Assembly (NCBI RefSeq): GCF_024171765.1
Contig: NZ_JAMTCI010000001.1
Coordinates: forward strand, 2,838,796 to 2,902,795
Source: Williamsia deligens
GTDB lineage: Bacteria; Actinomycetota; Actinomycetes; Mycobacteriales; Mycobacteriaceae
Reading direction: 5' to 3'
Length of the DNA: 64,000 nucleotides
Below are positions 7,474 through 16,731 of the stretch, one piece after another. Every line of letters starts with the position of its first letter. The first letter of the stretch is position 1. A model generated the notes under the pieces. The model worked only from the letters and a program-made list of their open reading frames with translations, ran no database searches and was not told where the DNA came from. The translations under genes and the position numbers were made by a program.

Positions 7474-9000
7474 TCAGGGCGCGGCGGACGCCGTGGGTGT
7501 CGCCTCCTGGGTCGTCGCGGTCGGCGCCGTCGTGGCCGGCTCTGTCGCACTCGGTGCCGTCGCCGTCGCCGCCGCTGTGGTCGCCGCCGCCGTCCTCGCC
7601 TCGGCTGCAGAGGCATCGGCTGCGGTGGCATCGGTGGTCGCGGGCTCGGTCACCGCGGGCTCCGTGGTCGTCGACGGTGTCGTGGTCGTGGACGCTGCCG
7701 GGGTCGCGACATCCGGCGTCGGGGCGGTGCTCGACGTCGAGGGGGTCGTGACCGGCGTCGACTCGGTCGGGGTGGACGCGGTCGGCGTGGACGCGGTCGG
7801 GGTGGCTGCGGATGTGCTCGCAGCGGTGGTGGTTGCCTTCGAGACCAGTGCGGCGTCGCGCGCCACCGCGGTCGACGACGACGTCCGGTGCGAGGCGATG
7901 AACGCGGCGATCACCGACGCCACCGGCTTGCCGGTGCCGTCGTCGCGGTAGATCCCGAAGGTGCTCTCCGGATCGGTCGTGTCGGCGGTGTTCCGGTCCT
8001 GGAGCGTGTACACGAACGACGGCCCGGCGTAGGGGAGCGTGCTCCAGGTGGTCAGGAAGTCGTTCATGAACGACGCCTGGTTCTGCTCCCCGACGACCCC
8101 GGTGGGCAGCCCGTACTCCGAACTCCAGATCTCCTTGCTCGCATCACCGTTCGTGCTCATGATGGTGCGGATCCGGGTGAGCTGGCCCAGCGGCGACTCC
8201 TGCGTCATCGCCGGTCCCTGGGAGAACATGAGGGTGTTCTGGTACGGGTGGAAGGACAGTGCGTCGAAGGACCCCTCCGCGCCGTCGGCGTACATCTGCT
8301 GGACGAAGTCGACGGGGTTCATCGTGTAGTTCCCCCACGTCAGGGTCGAGCCCAGGACCCCGCCAATCACCTGCGCGTCGGGGTCGCCGGCCTTGATCGC
8401 CGGGTAAGCCGCCTTGAGCAGCGCGGTGTATCCGGCCGGATCGGGCGCCGGCTGGTAGGCCACGTAGTAGTTCGGCTCGTTCCAGACCTCGTACGCACCG
8501 ATCTTCCCTGCGTATCGGGAGGAGAGCGTGCGCAGGAAATCCGCCATCGTGGCGGGGTTCGTCGGTGGCGCGTAGACGTCGGAACCGGCCGCCCGTGTCC
8601 AGGTGGGGGAGGTGCTGACCACCGCGAGGATCCCCATCCCCCGGGCATCGGCCGCGTTCACCATGGCGTCCACGCGACTCCAGTCGTAGTTGCCGTCGAC
8701 GGGTTCGATGCCCGCCCACGGGACCGCGATGCGGATGTTCTGGACGCCGAGGGCCTGCATCTTGTCCAGCGAATCCGTGATCGCCGCAGGGTCGTTCGCA
8801 TCCCAGTACAGGTCGTTGTCCGAGATCCCCACGGTGTCCGGCGAATCGACGATGGCCGCCATGGGTGTGACCGCGAGCTGCGCACTCGGAGGCGCGAGTG
8901 CGGCAACCCCGACGATCGCGGCAACACTGGCCAATCCGGTGAGGGCCGTGGTGATCCGGGTCGTGAGGGCAGAGGGCTTGAGCGTGCGTGCTCGATGCAC
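7474..9000 (-). CDS. Secreted glycoside hydrolase (GH39/GH5-like, clan A)
   Basis: 508-residue exported enzyme. Residues ~1-45 contain a basic start and a hydrophobic export signal. The (beta/alpha)8 barrel (about 50-365) has the acid/base motif EVWNEPNYY and the nucleophile strand IWSSEYG, the two glutamates of clan A retaining glycosidases. It resembles the mycobacterial GH39-like 'beta-xylosidase' type; the true sugar is unknown. From ~375 on there is a Thr/Ala/Ser/Pro-only tail of some 130 residues, probably a wall-spanning or glycosylated linker. No sortase or membrane anchor follows it. Confidence 0.85.
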   Translation of the reverse strand: MHRARTLKPSALTTRITTALTGLASVAAIVGVAALAPPSAQLAVTPMAAIVDSPDTVGISDNDLYWDANDPAAITDSLDKMQALGVQNIRIAVPWAGIEPVDGNYDWSRVDAMVNAADARGMGILAVVSTSPTWTRAAGSDVYAPPTNPATMADFLRTLSSRYAGKIGAYEVWNEPNYYVAYQPAPDPAGYTALLKAAYPAIKAGDPDAQVIGGVLGSTLTWGNYTMNPVDFVQQMYADGAEGSFDALSFHPYQNTLMFSQGPAMTQESPLGQLTRIRTIMSTNGDASKEIWSSEYGLPTGVVGEQNQASFMNDFLTTWSTLPYAGPSFVYTLQDRNTADTTDPESTFGIYRDDGTGKPVASVIAAFIASHRTSSSTAVARDAALVSKATTTAASTSAATPTASTPTASTPTESTPVTTPSTSSTAPTPDVATPAASTTTTPSTTTEPAVTEPATTDATAADASAAEARTAAATTAAATATAPSATEPATTAPTATTQEATPTASAAP

Positions 9001-9081
9001 GTCGTTCTCCGTTTCACCCCCCGTGGGTAATCGGTCGTTCTCGCGTCGATGCGAGGGAGCGTTCGACTTTACACAGAAAAT

Positions 9082-9702
9082 TCACTCAAGTGAATCGTTC
9101 AGGCAGATCCCATCGGCGATGAGGGGGCTCATGGTGGCGAGCCATGCGTCGTCCAACTCGGCGGTGGGGTCGATGAGGACGGCGACGATCACGGCGCCAC
9201 CGATCAACTGCGACAACGTCATCGACGTCGTCGTCGGTGTCACGGCGCCCGCTCGGCGGGCTGACGCGAGATGTGTGTCGAGTACGGCCAGTGTCGGTGC
9301 GAAGCGGCTCAGGATGCGCGCCGCGACGGCCGGGTCGCCCCGGAGATCGGCGACGATCCCGGGGAGCGCAGCGCGCATGGCGGGTTCGGTGAACCGGTCA
9401 CGCGTCCAGCGGAGCATCTGTGCCACGGCGAGGCGGGGGTCGTCGTCGAGGTCGGTGATGCCCTCGAGCCCCGACGGCAGGACGGCCTCGTGGACGAGTT
9501 CGGTCTTCGACGGCCACCGGCGGTACAGGGCGGTCTTGGTGGTGCCTGCCCGCAGCGCGACGGCGTTCATCGTCACCGCGGAGTAGCCGCCGTCGACCAG
9601 CAGCTCCCGGGTCGCCTGCAACACCGACTCGTCGATGGCGGCGTCCCGGGGCCTACCGCGTTGGCCGTTCCGGCCCGCGGACGATGTCGCTCGTGGTGTC
9701 AT
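9082..9702 (-). CDS. TetR-family regulator
   Basis: 206-residue TetR repressor. The N-terminal helix-turn-helix is clear: ESVLQATRELLVDGGYSAVTMNAVALRAGTTKTALYRRW spans two helices and the recognition helix at residues ~24-60. The C-terminal ligand domain is diverged, as usual. The ATG at 9702 is taken as the start since upstream codons are not family-like. Only 41 bases separate it from the divergent phosphotransferase gene, so it most likely controls that pair and itself. Ligand unknown. Confidence 0.88.
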   Translation of the reverse strand: MTPRATSSAGRNGQRGRPRDAAIDESVLQATRELLVDGGYSAVTMNAVALRAGTTKTALYRRWPSKTELVHEAVLPSGLEGITDLDDDPRLAVAQMLRWTRDRFTEPAMRAALPGIVADLRGDPAVAARILSRFAPTLAVLDTHLASARRAGAVTPTTTSMTLSQLIGGAVIVAVLIDPTAELDDAWLATMSPLIADGICLNDSLE

Positions 9703-9743
9703 AACGCTACCCACGGTAGCGGAACAACCGAGAGCAGGCGCGC

Positions 9744-10874
9744 ATGTCCGAGACCCCGAGCCCACCTGACATCACCTCGCTGCAGCACTCCAGTCGAGAC
9801 CTGGGCGCGTTGCCGGCGGCCGTGGCGGGATGGCTGGCGGACCAGCACCCCGGCCGCGGCCGACCCGTCGTGATGCTGTCCGACGCCATCGAGGCCAACG
9901 GGCAGTCGTCGGAGACCGTCGCGATGACCGCGGCCTGGCCGGACTCGGTTGCGCCGGAGCGGCTCGTCATGCGTCTGGCGCCCACCGCCCAGGACGTCCC
10001 GGTGTTCACCGAGTACCGCCTGGACCACCAGTACGAGGCCATGCGACTCGTCTCGGAGCTGACCGAGGTCCCCGTCCCCGTGGTGCGGGGGATCGAGCCG
10101 ACCGGGGCGGTGCTCGGCGTGCCGTTCCTCGTGATGGAGCACATCGACGGGGTGATCCCGCCCGACGTCCTGCCGTACACGTTCGGCGACAACTGGTTCG
10201 CCGATGCACCCGCCGATCGGCGCGCGGCCGCCCAGCGGGCGACGGTCGGGGTCCTCGCGGCGTTGCACTCGATCCCGGACGCGCAGAGCGTGTTCGGATT
10301 CCTCGACCGCCGCACGCCGGGTGAGACCGCCGTGCACCGGCAGTTGTCCTGGCTCGAGGAGTGGTACGGCTTCGCCCGCGACGAGGTGGGACCGTCCGAC
10401 CGGGCGGAGCGGGCCCTGGTGTGGTTGCGCGACAATGTGCCCGCGGACGCCGCTGCGGCCGACCCCGTTCTGTGCTGGGGTGACGCGCGGATCGGGAACG
10501 TGATCTATCGCGATTTCGTGCCGGTGGGGATCCTGGACTGGGAGATGGCCGCGCTCGGCCCCCGTGAGCTCGATCTGGCCTGGATCATGTTCGCCCATCG
10601 CGTCTTCCAGTCGATCACGGAGTCGATGGGACTGCCGGGGCTGCCCGAAACGCTCACCGAACACGACGTCGTCGCGACCTACGAGGAGGCGACCGGCGTC
10701 CGGGTGGGGGACCTCCGGTGGTTCCACCTCTGGTGCGGCGTCGCGTGGTCGGCGATCCTGATGCGCGTCACCGCACGGCGCATCCGCTTCGGAGAACTGC
10801 CCGCCGGCACCGACGTGGAGGAGAACCTGCTGCACAACCCCCTGATCGACGAACTGCTGGCGGGTGTCTCGTGA
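9744..10874 (+). CDS. Phosphotransferase-family protein (APH/ACAD10-like kinase fold)
   Basis: 376-residue protein with the aminoglycoside-phosphotransferase/choline-kinase fold. The catalytic loop reads LCWGDARIGN (residues ~244-253, in place of the common HGD) and the metal loop reads GILDWEMAALGP. Such proteins in actinobacteria are associated with acyl-CoA or steroid metabolism rather than antibiotic resistance. The downstream gene overlaps by GTGA, so the two are translationally coupled. A divergent TetR gene sits 41 bases upstream. The substrate is not predictable. Confidence 0.87.
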   Translation: MSETPSPPDITSLQHSSRDLGALPAAVAGWLADQHPGRGRPVVMLSDAIEANGQSSETVAMTAAWPDSVAPERLVMRLAPTAQDVPVFTEYRLDHQYEAMRLVSELTEVPVPVVRGIEPTGAVLGVPFLVMEHIDGVIPPDVLPYTFGDNWFADAPADRRAAAQRATVGVLAALHSIPDAQSVFGFLDRRTPGETAVHRQLSWLEEWYGFARDEVGPSDRAERALVWLRDNVPADAAAADPVLCWGDARIGNVIYRDFVPVGILDWEMAALGPRELDLAWIMFAHRVFQSITESMGLPGLPETLTEHDVVATYEEATGVRVGDLRWFHLWCGVAWSAILMRVTARRIRFGELPAGTDVEENLLHNPLIDELLAGVS

Positions 10875-11971
10875 TCGGCCCCGCCGACGAGTACCCGGTC
10901 CACCAGGCGCCGCTGCCGATCGCGCTGCCGGCGACGACCGATCGCAACTTCTACGACCGATGCTATGTCAACGCCCACGACTCGTCGGGCGACATCTTCG
11001 TGGTCATGGGCCTCGGTCACTACCCCGTGCTCGGTGTCAGCGATGCGTTCGTCCTGATCCACCGGGGTGATGATCAGACCGCGGTCCACCTGTCGGGTGC
11101 GCTGATCCCCGACAGACTCGACCAGTCCGTGGGCGCGTTCCGACTCGACGTCGTCGAGCCGCTCCGCTCGGTTCGGCTGCGTCTGGCCGAGACCGAGGGC
11201 ATCGCCCTCGACGCCACCTTCACCGGATCGTTCGACGTCGTCGAGGAACAGCGACACATCCTGCGCGCCGGCTCGCGCACCACCCTCGACGCACAACGTT
11301 TCGCCCAGGTGGGCACATGGACCGGTGCGCTCGAGATCGACGGTGAGCGGATCGAATTCGACCCGACGTCGTGGGTGGGGACACGCGACCGCTCGTGGGG
11401 GATACGTCCGATCGGTGAGGCCGAACCCGCGGGCCGGCCCGCGGACCCGCCCTTCGAGGGGATGTGGTGGATGTACCTGCCGCTCGCCTTCGACGACTTC
11501 GGGCTGGTGATGGTGATCCAGGAGGAGCCCGACGGTACGCGGACCCTCGACGACGCCGTGCGGATCTGGGCCGACGGGCGCCGGGAACAGTTGCGCAGCC
11601 CGGAGATCGCCGTGACCTACGGGGCCACGGCCCGCGTGCCGGAGTCCGCGACGGTGACCACCCGATCGGCGACCGGCGAGGACATCCACATCGAGGTCAC
11701 CTCTCTGCTCGCCACCGCGCTGCATGTCGGCGGGGGGTACGGCGGCGATCCCGACTGGAACCATGGTCAGTGGCGCGGTGAGGGTTTCACCGAGCGGGTC
11801 CGCTACGACGTCGCCGATCCCGCTGTGGCCGGGCGTATCCCGTTCGGAGTGTCCGACCATGTCCCGTCGGCGACCTGGACCGAGGCCGGTGTCACCCGGC
11901 GCGGTGTCGGGATGTTCGAGCACGCCTGCCTCGGTCGTCACGACCCGTCGGGGTTCTCCGGCTGGTTCTGA
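10871..11971 (+). CDS. Conserved hypothetical, DUF7064/DUF7065-like beta protein
   Basis: 366-residue protein with no catalytic motif that I recognise. Its composition, with many short strands, Trp/Gly/Asp-rich turns such as WVGTRDRSWGIRPIG and EGMWWMYLPLAFDD, suggests a two-domain beta-sandwich like those paired with phosphotransferase genes in Mycobacteriales. I assign the family tentatively from memory. The GTG at 10871 overlaps the kinase stop. RDRSWG near residue 175 is the most distinctive motif and could line a ligand site. The 3' end overlaps the convergent SDR gene by 34 bases. Confidence 0.7.
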   Translation: MIGPADEYPVHQAPLPIALPATTDRNFYDRCYVNAHDSSGDIFVVMGLGHYPVLGVSDAFVLIHRGDDQTAVHLSGALIPDRLDQSVGAFRLDVVEPLRSVRLRLAETEGIALDATFTGSFDVVEEQRHILRAGSRTTLDAQRFAQVGTWTGALEIDGERIEFDPTSWVGTRDRSWGIRPIGEAEPAGRPADPPFEGMWWMYLPLAFDDFGLVMVIQEEPDGTRTLDDAVRIWADGRREQLRSPEIAVTYGATARVPESATVTTRSATGEDIHIEVTSLLATALHVGGGYGGDPDWNHGQWRGEGFTERVRYDVADPAVAGRIPFGVSDHVPSATWTEAGVTRRGVGMFEHACLGRHDPSGFSGWF

Positions 11972-12801
11972 GTCACGGCGAACCCGCGTCGACGAGCCGC
12001 GACGAACCGTGTCGAGGACCACCACACCACTCCCGGCGCCCACCGGTAGAGGCGCCACGCCAGCCGGGCCCGCCCGGGCACGACGAGCAGCGCCCGGTCA
12101 CGGGCCATCGCCTCGAGGGTCTCCGTGGCGAGGCGGTCCGCGCTGTAGGCGTTCGCCAGGCCCTGACCCGTGAGGTAGTAGTCGCGCCCGCGGAAACCGC
12201 CCACCGAGCCGGCGTCGAGCAGAGGGGTCTCGACGGCCGCCGGGCAGAGGGCGAGCACCCGGATGCCGTGCGCCGCCGCCTCCGACCGCAACGCCAGGGA
12301 CAGTCCGACCACCGCGTGCTTGGTGGCGACGTAGCTCGTGATCAGACCGGCCGGGGTCAGACCACCCATCGAGGCTGTGGTGACGATGTGGCCCTCGCCC
12401 TGCCGGATCATGTGGCGGTAGGCGGCGTCGACACCGTGCACCACACCTCGCAGGTTCACGTCGATGATCGCGTTCCAGCGATCGAGTCCGAGCAGCTCGG
12501 TGTCGCCGCCGAACGAGATGCCGGCGTTGTTCACCATGACGTCGACGCGCCCGTGCGCCGAGACGACGGAGTCGACGAGGTCGGCAACCCCGACCGCATC
12601 GGTCACGTCGAGTCGGGCCGCCGTCGCCCGTGGTCCGCAGTCCCGGGCCGTCTGTCGTGCGGCGTCGTCGTCGATGTCGGTGCACCAGACCGCGGACCCG
12701 GCCCCGGCGAACGCGCGGGCCAGGGCGGCCCCGATCCCGGACCCGGCGCCGGTCACGATGACCGAGCACTCGGCCAAGGGTCTGACATGGCGGCGACGCA
12801 T
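11938..12801 (-). CDS. Short-chain dehydrogenase/reductase
   Basis: 287-residue classical SDR. The cofactor motif is TGAGSGIG near residue 17, followed by NNAG, the catalytic Ser in TTASMGG and the YVATK Tyr-Lys pair. CTDIDDD at the end of beta-2 favours NAD(H) over NADP(H). After the Rossmann domain comes a basic/aromatic tail (ARLAWRLYRWAPGVVWW) often seen in membrane-associated actinobacterial SDRs. The ATG at 12801, with GGGAGG upstream, is preferred; a GTG at 12840 would add 13 residues. Substrate unknown. Confidence 0.88.
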   Translation of the reverse strand: MRRRHVRPLAECSVIVTGAGSGIGAALARAFAGAGSAVWCTDIDDDAARQTARDCGPRATAARLDVTDAVGVADLVDSVVSAHGRVDVMVNNAGISFGGDTELLGLDRWNAIIDVNLRGVVHGVDAAYRHMIRQGEGHIVTTASMGGLTPAGLITSYVATKHAVVGLSLALRSEAAAHGIRVLALCPAAVETPLLDAGSVGGFRGRDYYLTGQGLANAYSADRLATETLEAMARDRALLVVPGRARLAWRLYRWAPGVVWWSSTRFVAARRRGFAVTQNQPENPDGS

Positions 12802-12869
12802 GCGCCCCAGCCTCCCACCGATCCCCGCGAGAATTGACACGTGTTCTCGTTTCTGTCGATCATGAAGCG

Positions 12870-15254
12870 ATGACCAGCGACGATCTCGACCCCCGCACCC
12901 CGGTCCTGGTCGGTGTGGGGGAGGCGTCGGAACGTATCGACGACCCCGACTACGCCGCGCGGTCGGAGGCGCAGATGGCCGCGGACGCGCTCACCGCGGC
13001 GCTCCAGGACACCGGCGCACAGCTCGCGCCCCTGATCGCGGCCATCGACGACGCGGCCATGACGCGGTCGTTCGAGGGCATGGGGTTCGCGACGCCCCTG
13101 GGCGCACCGACCAACTATCCGTGGGCGGTGTTGCGCCGCATCGGCGCCGAGCCGCGGCGCGTCGTCTACGACGCGCTCGGTGGCCAGACCCCCCAGTCCC
13201 TCGTCACCGAGATGTGCGGGCGCATCGCCGCGGGCGCCGCCGAGGTCGCGGTCGTCTTCGGCGCCGACGTCACCTCCACCACACGGCATCTGGCGAGCGA
13301 CGCCACGCCCGCCGACGCGCGGCCGGACTTCACCGAGACCGTCGACGCCGGGCCGACCGAGGACCGCGGCCGCGGGACGCACCTGGTGAACACCCGCGAC
13401 AACGTCCTGCACGGGCTCACCAACGCGCCGGCGCAGTACGGGATGCTGGAGAACGCGCGCCGCCACCGGCTCGGCCTCGATCGCGAGCGGTACATGCAGT
13501 CGATGGCGGAGCTGTTCGCCCCGTTCAGCGCCGTCGCCGCGGACAACCCGCACAGTGCGGCGCCCACGCAGCGATCCGTCGACGAACTGGCCACGCGGAC
13601 TGAGCGCAACCGGCCGGTCGCGGACCCGTATCTGCGTTTCCTCGTCGCCCGCGACCAGATCAACCAGGGCGCGGCGTGCGTGATGACCTCCGTCGGCGCC
13701 GCCCGGCGTCTCGGCATCGACCCGGCGCGGTGGGTGTTCCTCCACGGACACGCCGATCTGCGTGAGCGTCCGCTGCTGGAGCGCCCGGATCTGTCCCGGG
13801 GCCCGGCCGCCGTCGCCGCGGTCCGCCACGCCCTCGAGCTCGCCGACGTGACGGTCGACGACGTGGACGCCTTCGACCTCTACAGCTGCTTCCCGGTCGC
13901 GGTGTGGACGGTCACCGACGCGTTCGGCCTGGCCGCCGACGACCCGCGGGGTCTCACGGTCACCGGCGGTCTCCCGTACTTCGGGGGTGCGGGCAGCAAC
14001 TACTCGACCCACGCCATCGCCGGGATCGTCCGGCGCGCCCGCGCCACGCCCGGCAGCGTCGGACTCGTCGCCGCCAACGGCGGTCAGCTGAGCAAGTACT
14101 CGGTGGGCGTGTACTCGACGACCCCGCGGCCGTGGACACCGGACGAGAGCGCAGCCGTCCAGGACGCTCTCGACACCGTCGAGGGTCCCGCGACGGTCCG
14201 CCACGCGCATGGTCCGGCCACCGTCGAGACGTGGACGGTCCACCACGGGCGCCGCGGCGCTCGCGTGGCCACCTGCGTCTGCCGGGACCTCGCGGGCCGC
14301 CGTTTCCTGGCCACCGTGTGCGACGAGGACCACGCGCTGCTGGATCGACTGACCGGCGACGACGGCACCGACGATCCCGTCGGCACGACCGTGTACGCGC
14401 GCCACGTCCACCCCTGCAACCACGTCGCCACGTCGCGGGCGGCGATGGATCGGCTGCACCCGTCGACGATCCCGTCGCTCGACCGCACCTTCGAGCACGT
14501 CCGCGTCCGGCGGTCGGGACATGTGTGCGAGATCGAGCTGCACCGACCCGACGTCGGCAACGCGCTGTCGCAGGCGGCGCACGCCGAACTCGACGAGGTG
14601 GTGTCGGCGTTCCTCGCCGACACCGACCTGTGGGTGGCGATCGTCCACGGCGCCGGCGACGACTTCTGCGTCGGTGTCGACATGGATGAGGTGGGGTGGG
14701 GCTCCACGGCGGTCACCCCGCCCACCGGCGTCGCCGGGATCACGGCCCGCACCCTCGACAAGCCGATCATCGCCGCCGTCGCCGGTGCCGCCCACGACGC
14801 CGGTCTGGAACTGGTGCTGGCGTGCCATCTCGTCGTCGCCGCCCGGGACGCGACGTTCGCCCTGGGGCAGGTGTCCACCGGACTGATCGCCGAGGACGGG
14901 GGCCTCGTCCGGTTGCCGCGCATCGTGGGGGAACGCCTCGCCACCGAGATGACGATCGCGTCGCGGGTGCTCGACGCCGACGCGGCGCTGCGGGCAGGCC
15001 TGGTCAACCGCGTCGTCGGCGTCGGTGATCACCTGACGGCGGCGCGGGAGCTCGCCGAGTCCGTCGTCGAGAACTCGCCCTTCGCGGTCCGGCAGTCGCT
15101 GCGGTCGCGGTCGGCGGTCGCTGGGATCGCCGATCCGGTGGAGGCCACGCGCCGGCCCAGCACGGCTGTCGACGCCATGACGTTCTCGCAGGATCTGCTG
15201 CTCGGCATGGCCGCGCTGCGGGACGGCGACAAGCCGGTGTGGACGAACACGTAA
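12870..15254 (+). CDS. Thiolase-like protein (TLP1 type) fused to a crotonase domain
   Basis: 794-residue fusion. Residues ~1-400 have a thiolase fold of the SCP2-thiolase-like type 1 (TLP1) group, with an added C-terminal domain (~405-510). The position of the nucleophilic cysteine reads DALGGQTPQSL, so the thiolase Cys is absent. From ~544 an enoyl-CoA hydratase/isomerase domain follows (HGAGDDFCVGVDMDEV; ACHLVVAARDATFALGQVSTG). Of the two hydratase glutamates, the first aligns with a Gln (FALGQV) and the second is kept (RLATEM). It may bind acyl-CoA rather than thiolyse it. The ATG at 12870 suits the start of TLP1 proteins. Confidence 0.88.
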   Translation: MTSDDLDPRTPVLVGVGEASERIDDPDYAARSEAQMAADALTAALQDTGAQLAPLIAAIDDAAMTRSFEGMGFATPLGAPTNYPWAVLRRIGAEPRRVVYDALGGQTPQSLVTEMCGRIAAGAAEVAVVFGADVTSTTRHLASDATPADARPDFTETVDAGPTEDRGRGTHLVNTRDNVLHGLTNAPAQYGMLENARRHRLGLDRERYMQSMAELFAPFSAVAADNPHSAAPTQRSVDELATRTERNRPVADPYLRFLVARDQINQGAACVMTSVGAARRLGIDPARWVFLHGHADLRERPLLERPDLSRGPAAVAAVRHALELADVTVDDVDAFDLYSCFPVAVWTVTDAFGLAADDPRGLTVTGGLPYFGGAGSNYSTHAIAGIVRRARATPGSVGLVAANGGQLSKYSVGVYSTTPRPWTPDESAAVQDALDTVEGPATVRHAHGPATVETWTVHHGRRGARVATCVCRDLAGRRFLATVCDEDHALLDRLTGDDGTDDPVGTTVYARHVHPCNHVATSRAAMDRLHPSTIPSLDRTFEHVRVRRSGHVCEIELHRPDVGNALSQAAHAELDEVVSAFLADTDLWVAIVHGAGDDFCVGVDMDEVGWGSTAVTPPTGVAGITARTLDKPIIAAVAGAAHDAGLELVLACHLVVAARDATFALGQVSTGLIAEDGGLVRLPRIVGERLATEMTIASRVLDADAALRAGLVNRVVGVGDHLTAARELAESVVENSPFAVRQSLRSRSAVAGIADPVEATRRPSTAVDAMTFSQDLLLGMAALRDGDKPVWTNT

Positions 15255-15306
15255 CGGTTCACGCCGCCGGACCGACGTCACGGGGAGTCCGTCGAAGGGA
15301 ACACCC

Positions 15307-16686
15307 ATGCCGCTCGCCGTCCCGGGATCACCGCAGTGGACCGTGCTGGAACCACCGACCGGGTCGAGGCGCGTGCATGTCCTGCGCGCCGTCGCCATCG
15401 CTGCTGTGCTGTCCCTCGCGGTCTTCGTCGCGACGGCGTACTTCTCGAACCAGAACCGGGCGCAGGCGCTCGTCGGACATCCCGAGGTACTGCGTGCCGG
15501 CTGCACCTGGGACGTCTCGGGCAACTTCGTGCAGAACTGCCCGGTGTACTCGCCGTCGCAGAAGAAGACGGTCATCGTCCAGATCCGCGCCTCCAACGAC
15601 AGCACCCGCGGCGTCTATCTCCTCGACGGGATGCGGGCGAGTGACGCGCGGTCGGCGTGGACGACCGACGTGCAGGCGTCGAGGATCTACGACGGCTCCA
15701 CCAACACCACGCTGGTCATGCCGGTCGGTGGGGCGTCGTCGTTCTACACCGACTGGAACGGTGGCGCGGGTGACAAGAACACCCCCATCAAGCAGGAGAC
15801 GTTCCTGACCTCCGAGCTGCCGGCGTATCTGCAGCAGCAGTTCGGGGTGTCGCCGAACAACAACGCCATCGTCGGGCTGTCGATGTCGGCGGGCCCGGCG
15901 GTCACCCTCGCCGAGAAGCACCCCGAGCAGTTCAAGGTGGTGCAGGCGATGTCCGGGTACTACCAGACCGACAACCCGCTCGGCGCGCTCGGTGTGTTCG
16001 CCACCCAGACGATGGTGTCGAACTACACCAACGGCATCGTGAACATGTGGGGCCCTCCCGGCAGTGCCCAGTGGGCCGCGAACGACCCGTCGAAGAACCT
16101 CGCGAAGCTGAAGGAGAACGGCCAGGTGCTGGTCGTCTCGTCGGGCAACGCGTTCCTCAGCCCGACCGAGATGGCCAAGCTCGCACCACAGGACCGCATC
16201 TCGGCGATCCTGCTGGAGGCTCTCGCGGCTGTCTCGACGGTGCTGTTCCAGCTGCAGGCCGCCCAGCAGGGTGTCTCGGTGGTGTCGCTGCCGAACTTCG
16301 GCGGTCACACCTGGGAGAACTGGGGTCGCGGCCTCACCGAGGGTCGCGAGACCGTCGTCAACGCGCTGCGCTCGTCGCCGCCGGTCACGCAGAAGACGGT
16401 GGTGCTGCAGGCCGCACAGATCGGAGCCAGGACGACGACGTCGTCGAGCAGCTCGTCGTCGGCGGCCCCGACGGCCACCAGTTCCGCGTCGTCGGCCCCG
16501 GCCGCCGCCTCGTCGGCCGTGCAGGCACCGGCGACCACCACCGCGACGGTGCCCGGTTCCGTGGACGCCTCGGCACCGGGCAGCTCCGGCGTCGCGCCCT
16601 CGGAGTCGACCCCGTCGGCCTCGGATGCGTCACAGAGCGCGGACCCCTCGGACTCGTCCGTGGTGACCACCACGCCCGTTCGCTGA
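15307..16686 (+). CDS. Antigen-85-type mycolyltransferase/esterase
   Basis: 459-residue exported alpha/beta hydrolase of the antigen 85 family, which transfers mycolic acids to trehalose and arabinogalactan. A single hydrophobic segment at residues 25-45 acts as a signal or anchor. The triad is visible: Ser192 in GLSMSAG, Glu304 in ISAILLEALAAV and His334 in NFGGHTWENWG. The C-terminal ~90 residues are Ser/Ala/Thr/Pro-rich, longer than in classical Ag85. A purine-rich GGAAC precedes the ATG. The gene supports a mycolate-containing cell envelope. Acyl specificity is unknown. Confidence 0.9.
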   Translation: MPLAVPGSPQWTVLEPPTGSRRVHVLRAVAIAAVLSLAVFVATAYFSNQNRAQALVGHPEVLRAGCTWDVSGNFVQNCPVYSPSQKKTVIVQIRASNDSTRGVYLLDGMRASDARSAWTTDVQASRIYDGSTNTTLVMPVGGASSFYTDWNGGAGDKNTPIKQETFLTSELPAYLQQQFGVSPNNNAIVGLSMSAGPAVTLAEKHPEQFKVVQAMSGYYQTDNPLGALGVFATQTMVSNYTNGIVNMWGPPGSAQWAANDPSKNLAKLKENGQVLVVSSGNAFLSPTEMAKLAPQDRISAILLEALAAVSTVLFQLQAAQQGVSVVSLPNFGGHTWENWGRGLTEGRETVVNALRSSPPVTQKTVVLQAAQIGARTTTSSSSSSSAAPTATSSASSAPAAASSAVQAPATTTATVPGSVDASAPGSSGVAPSESTPSASDASQSADPSDSSVVTTTPVR

Positions 16687-16731
16687 CCCCGGACGTCCCC
16701 ACCAGGGACCGGGAGGGCGGGGAGGAGCGGG

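Noticed and set aside
9744-10874. Phosphotransferase gene as an aminoglycoside-resistance determinant
   Set aside because: The catalytic loop and size fit the ACAD10-like group; nothing points to an antibiotic substrate.
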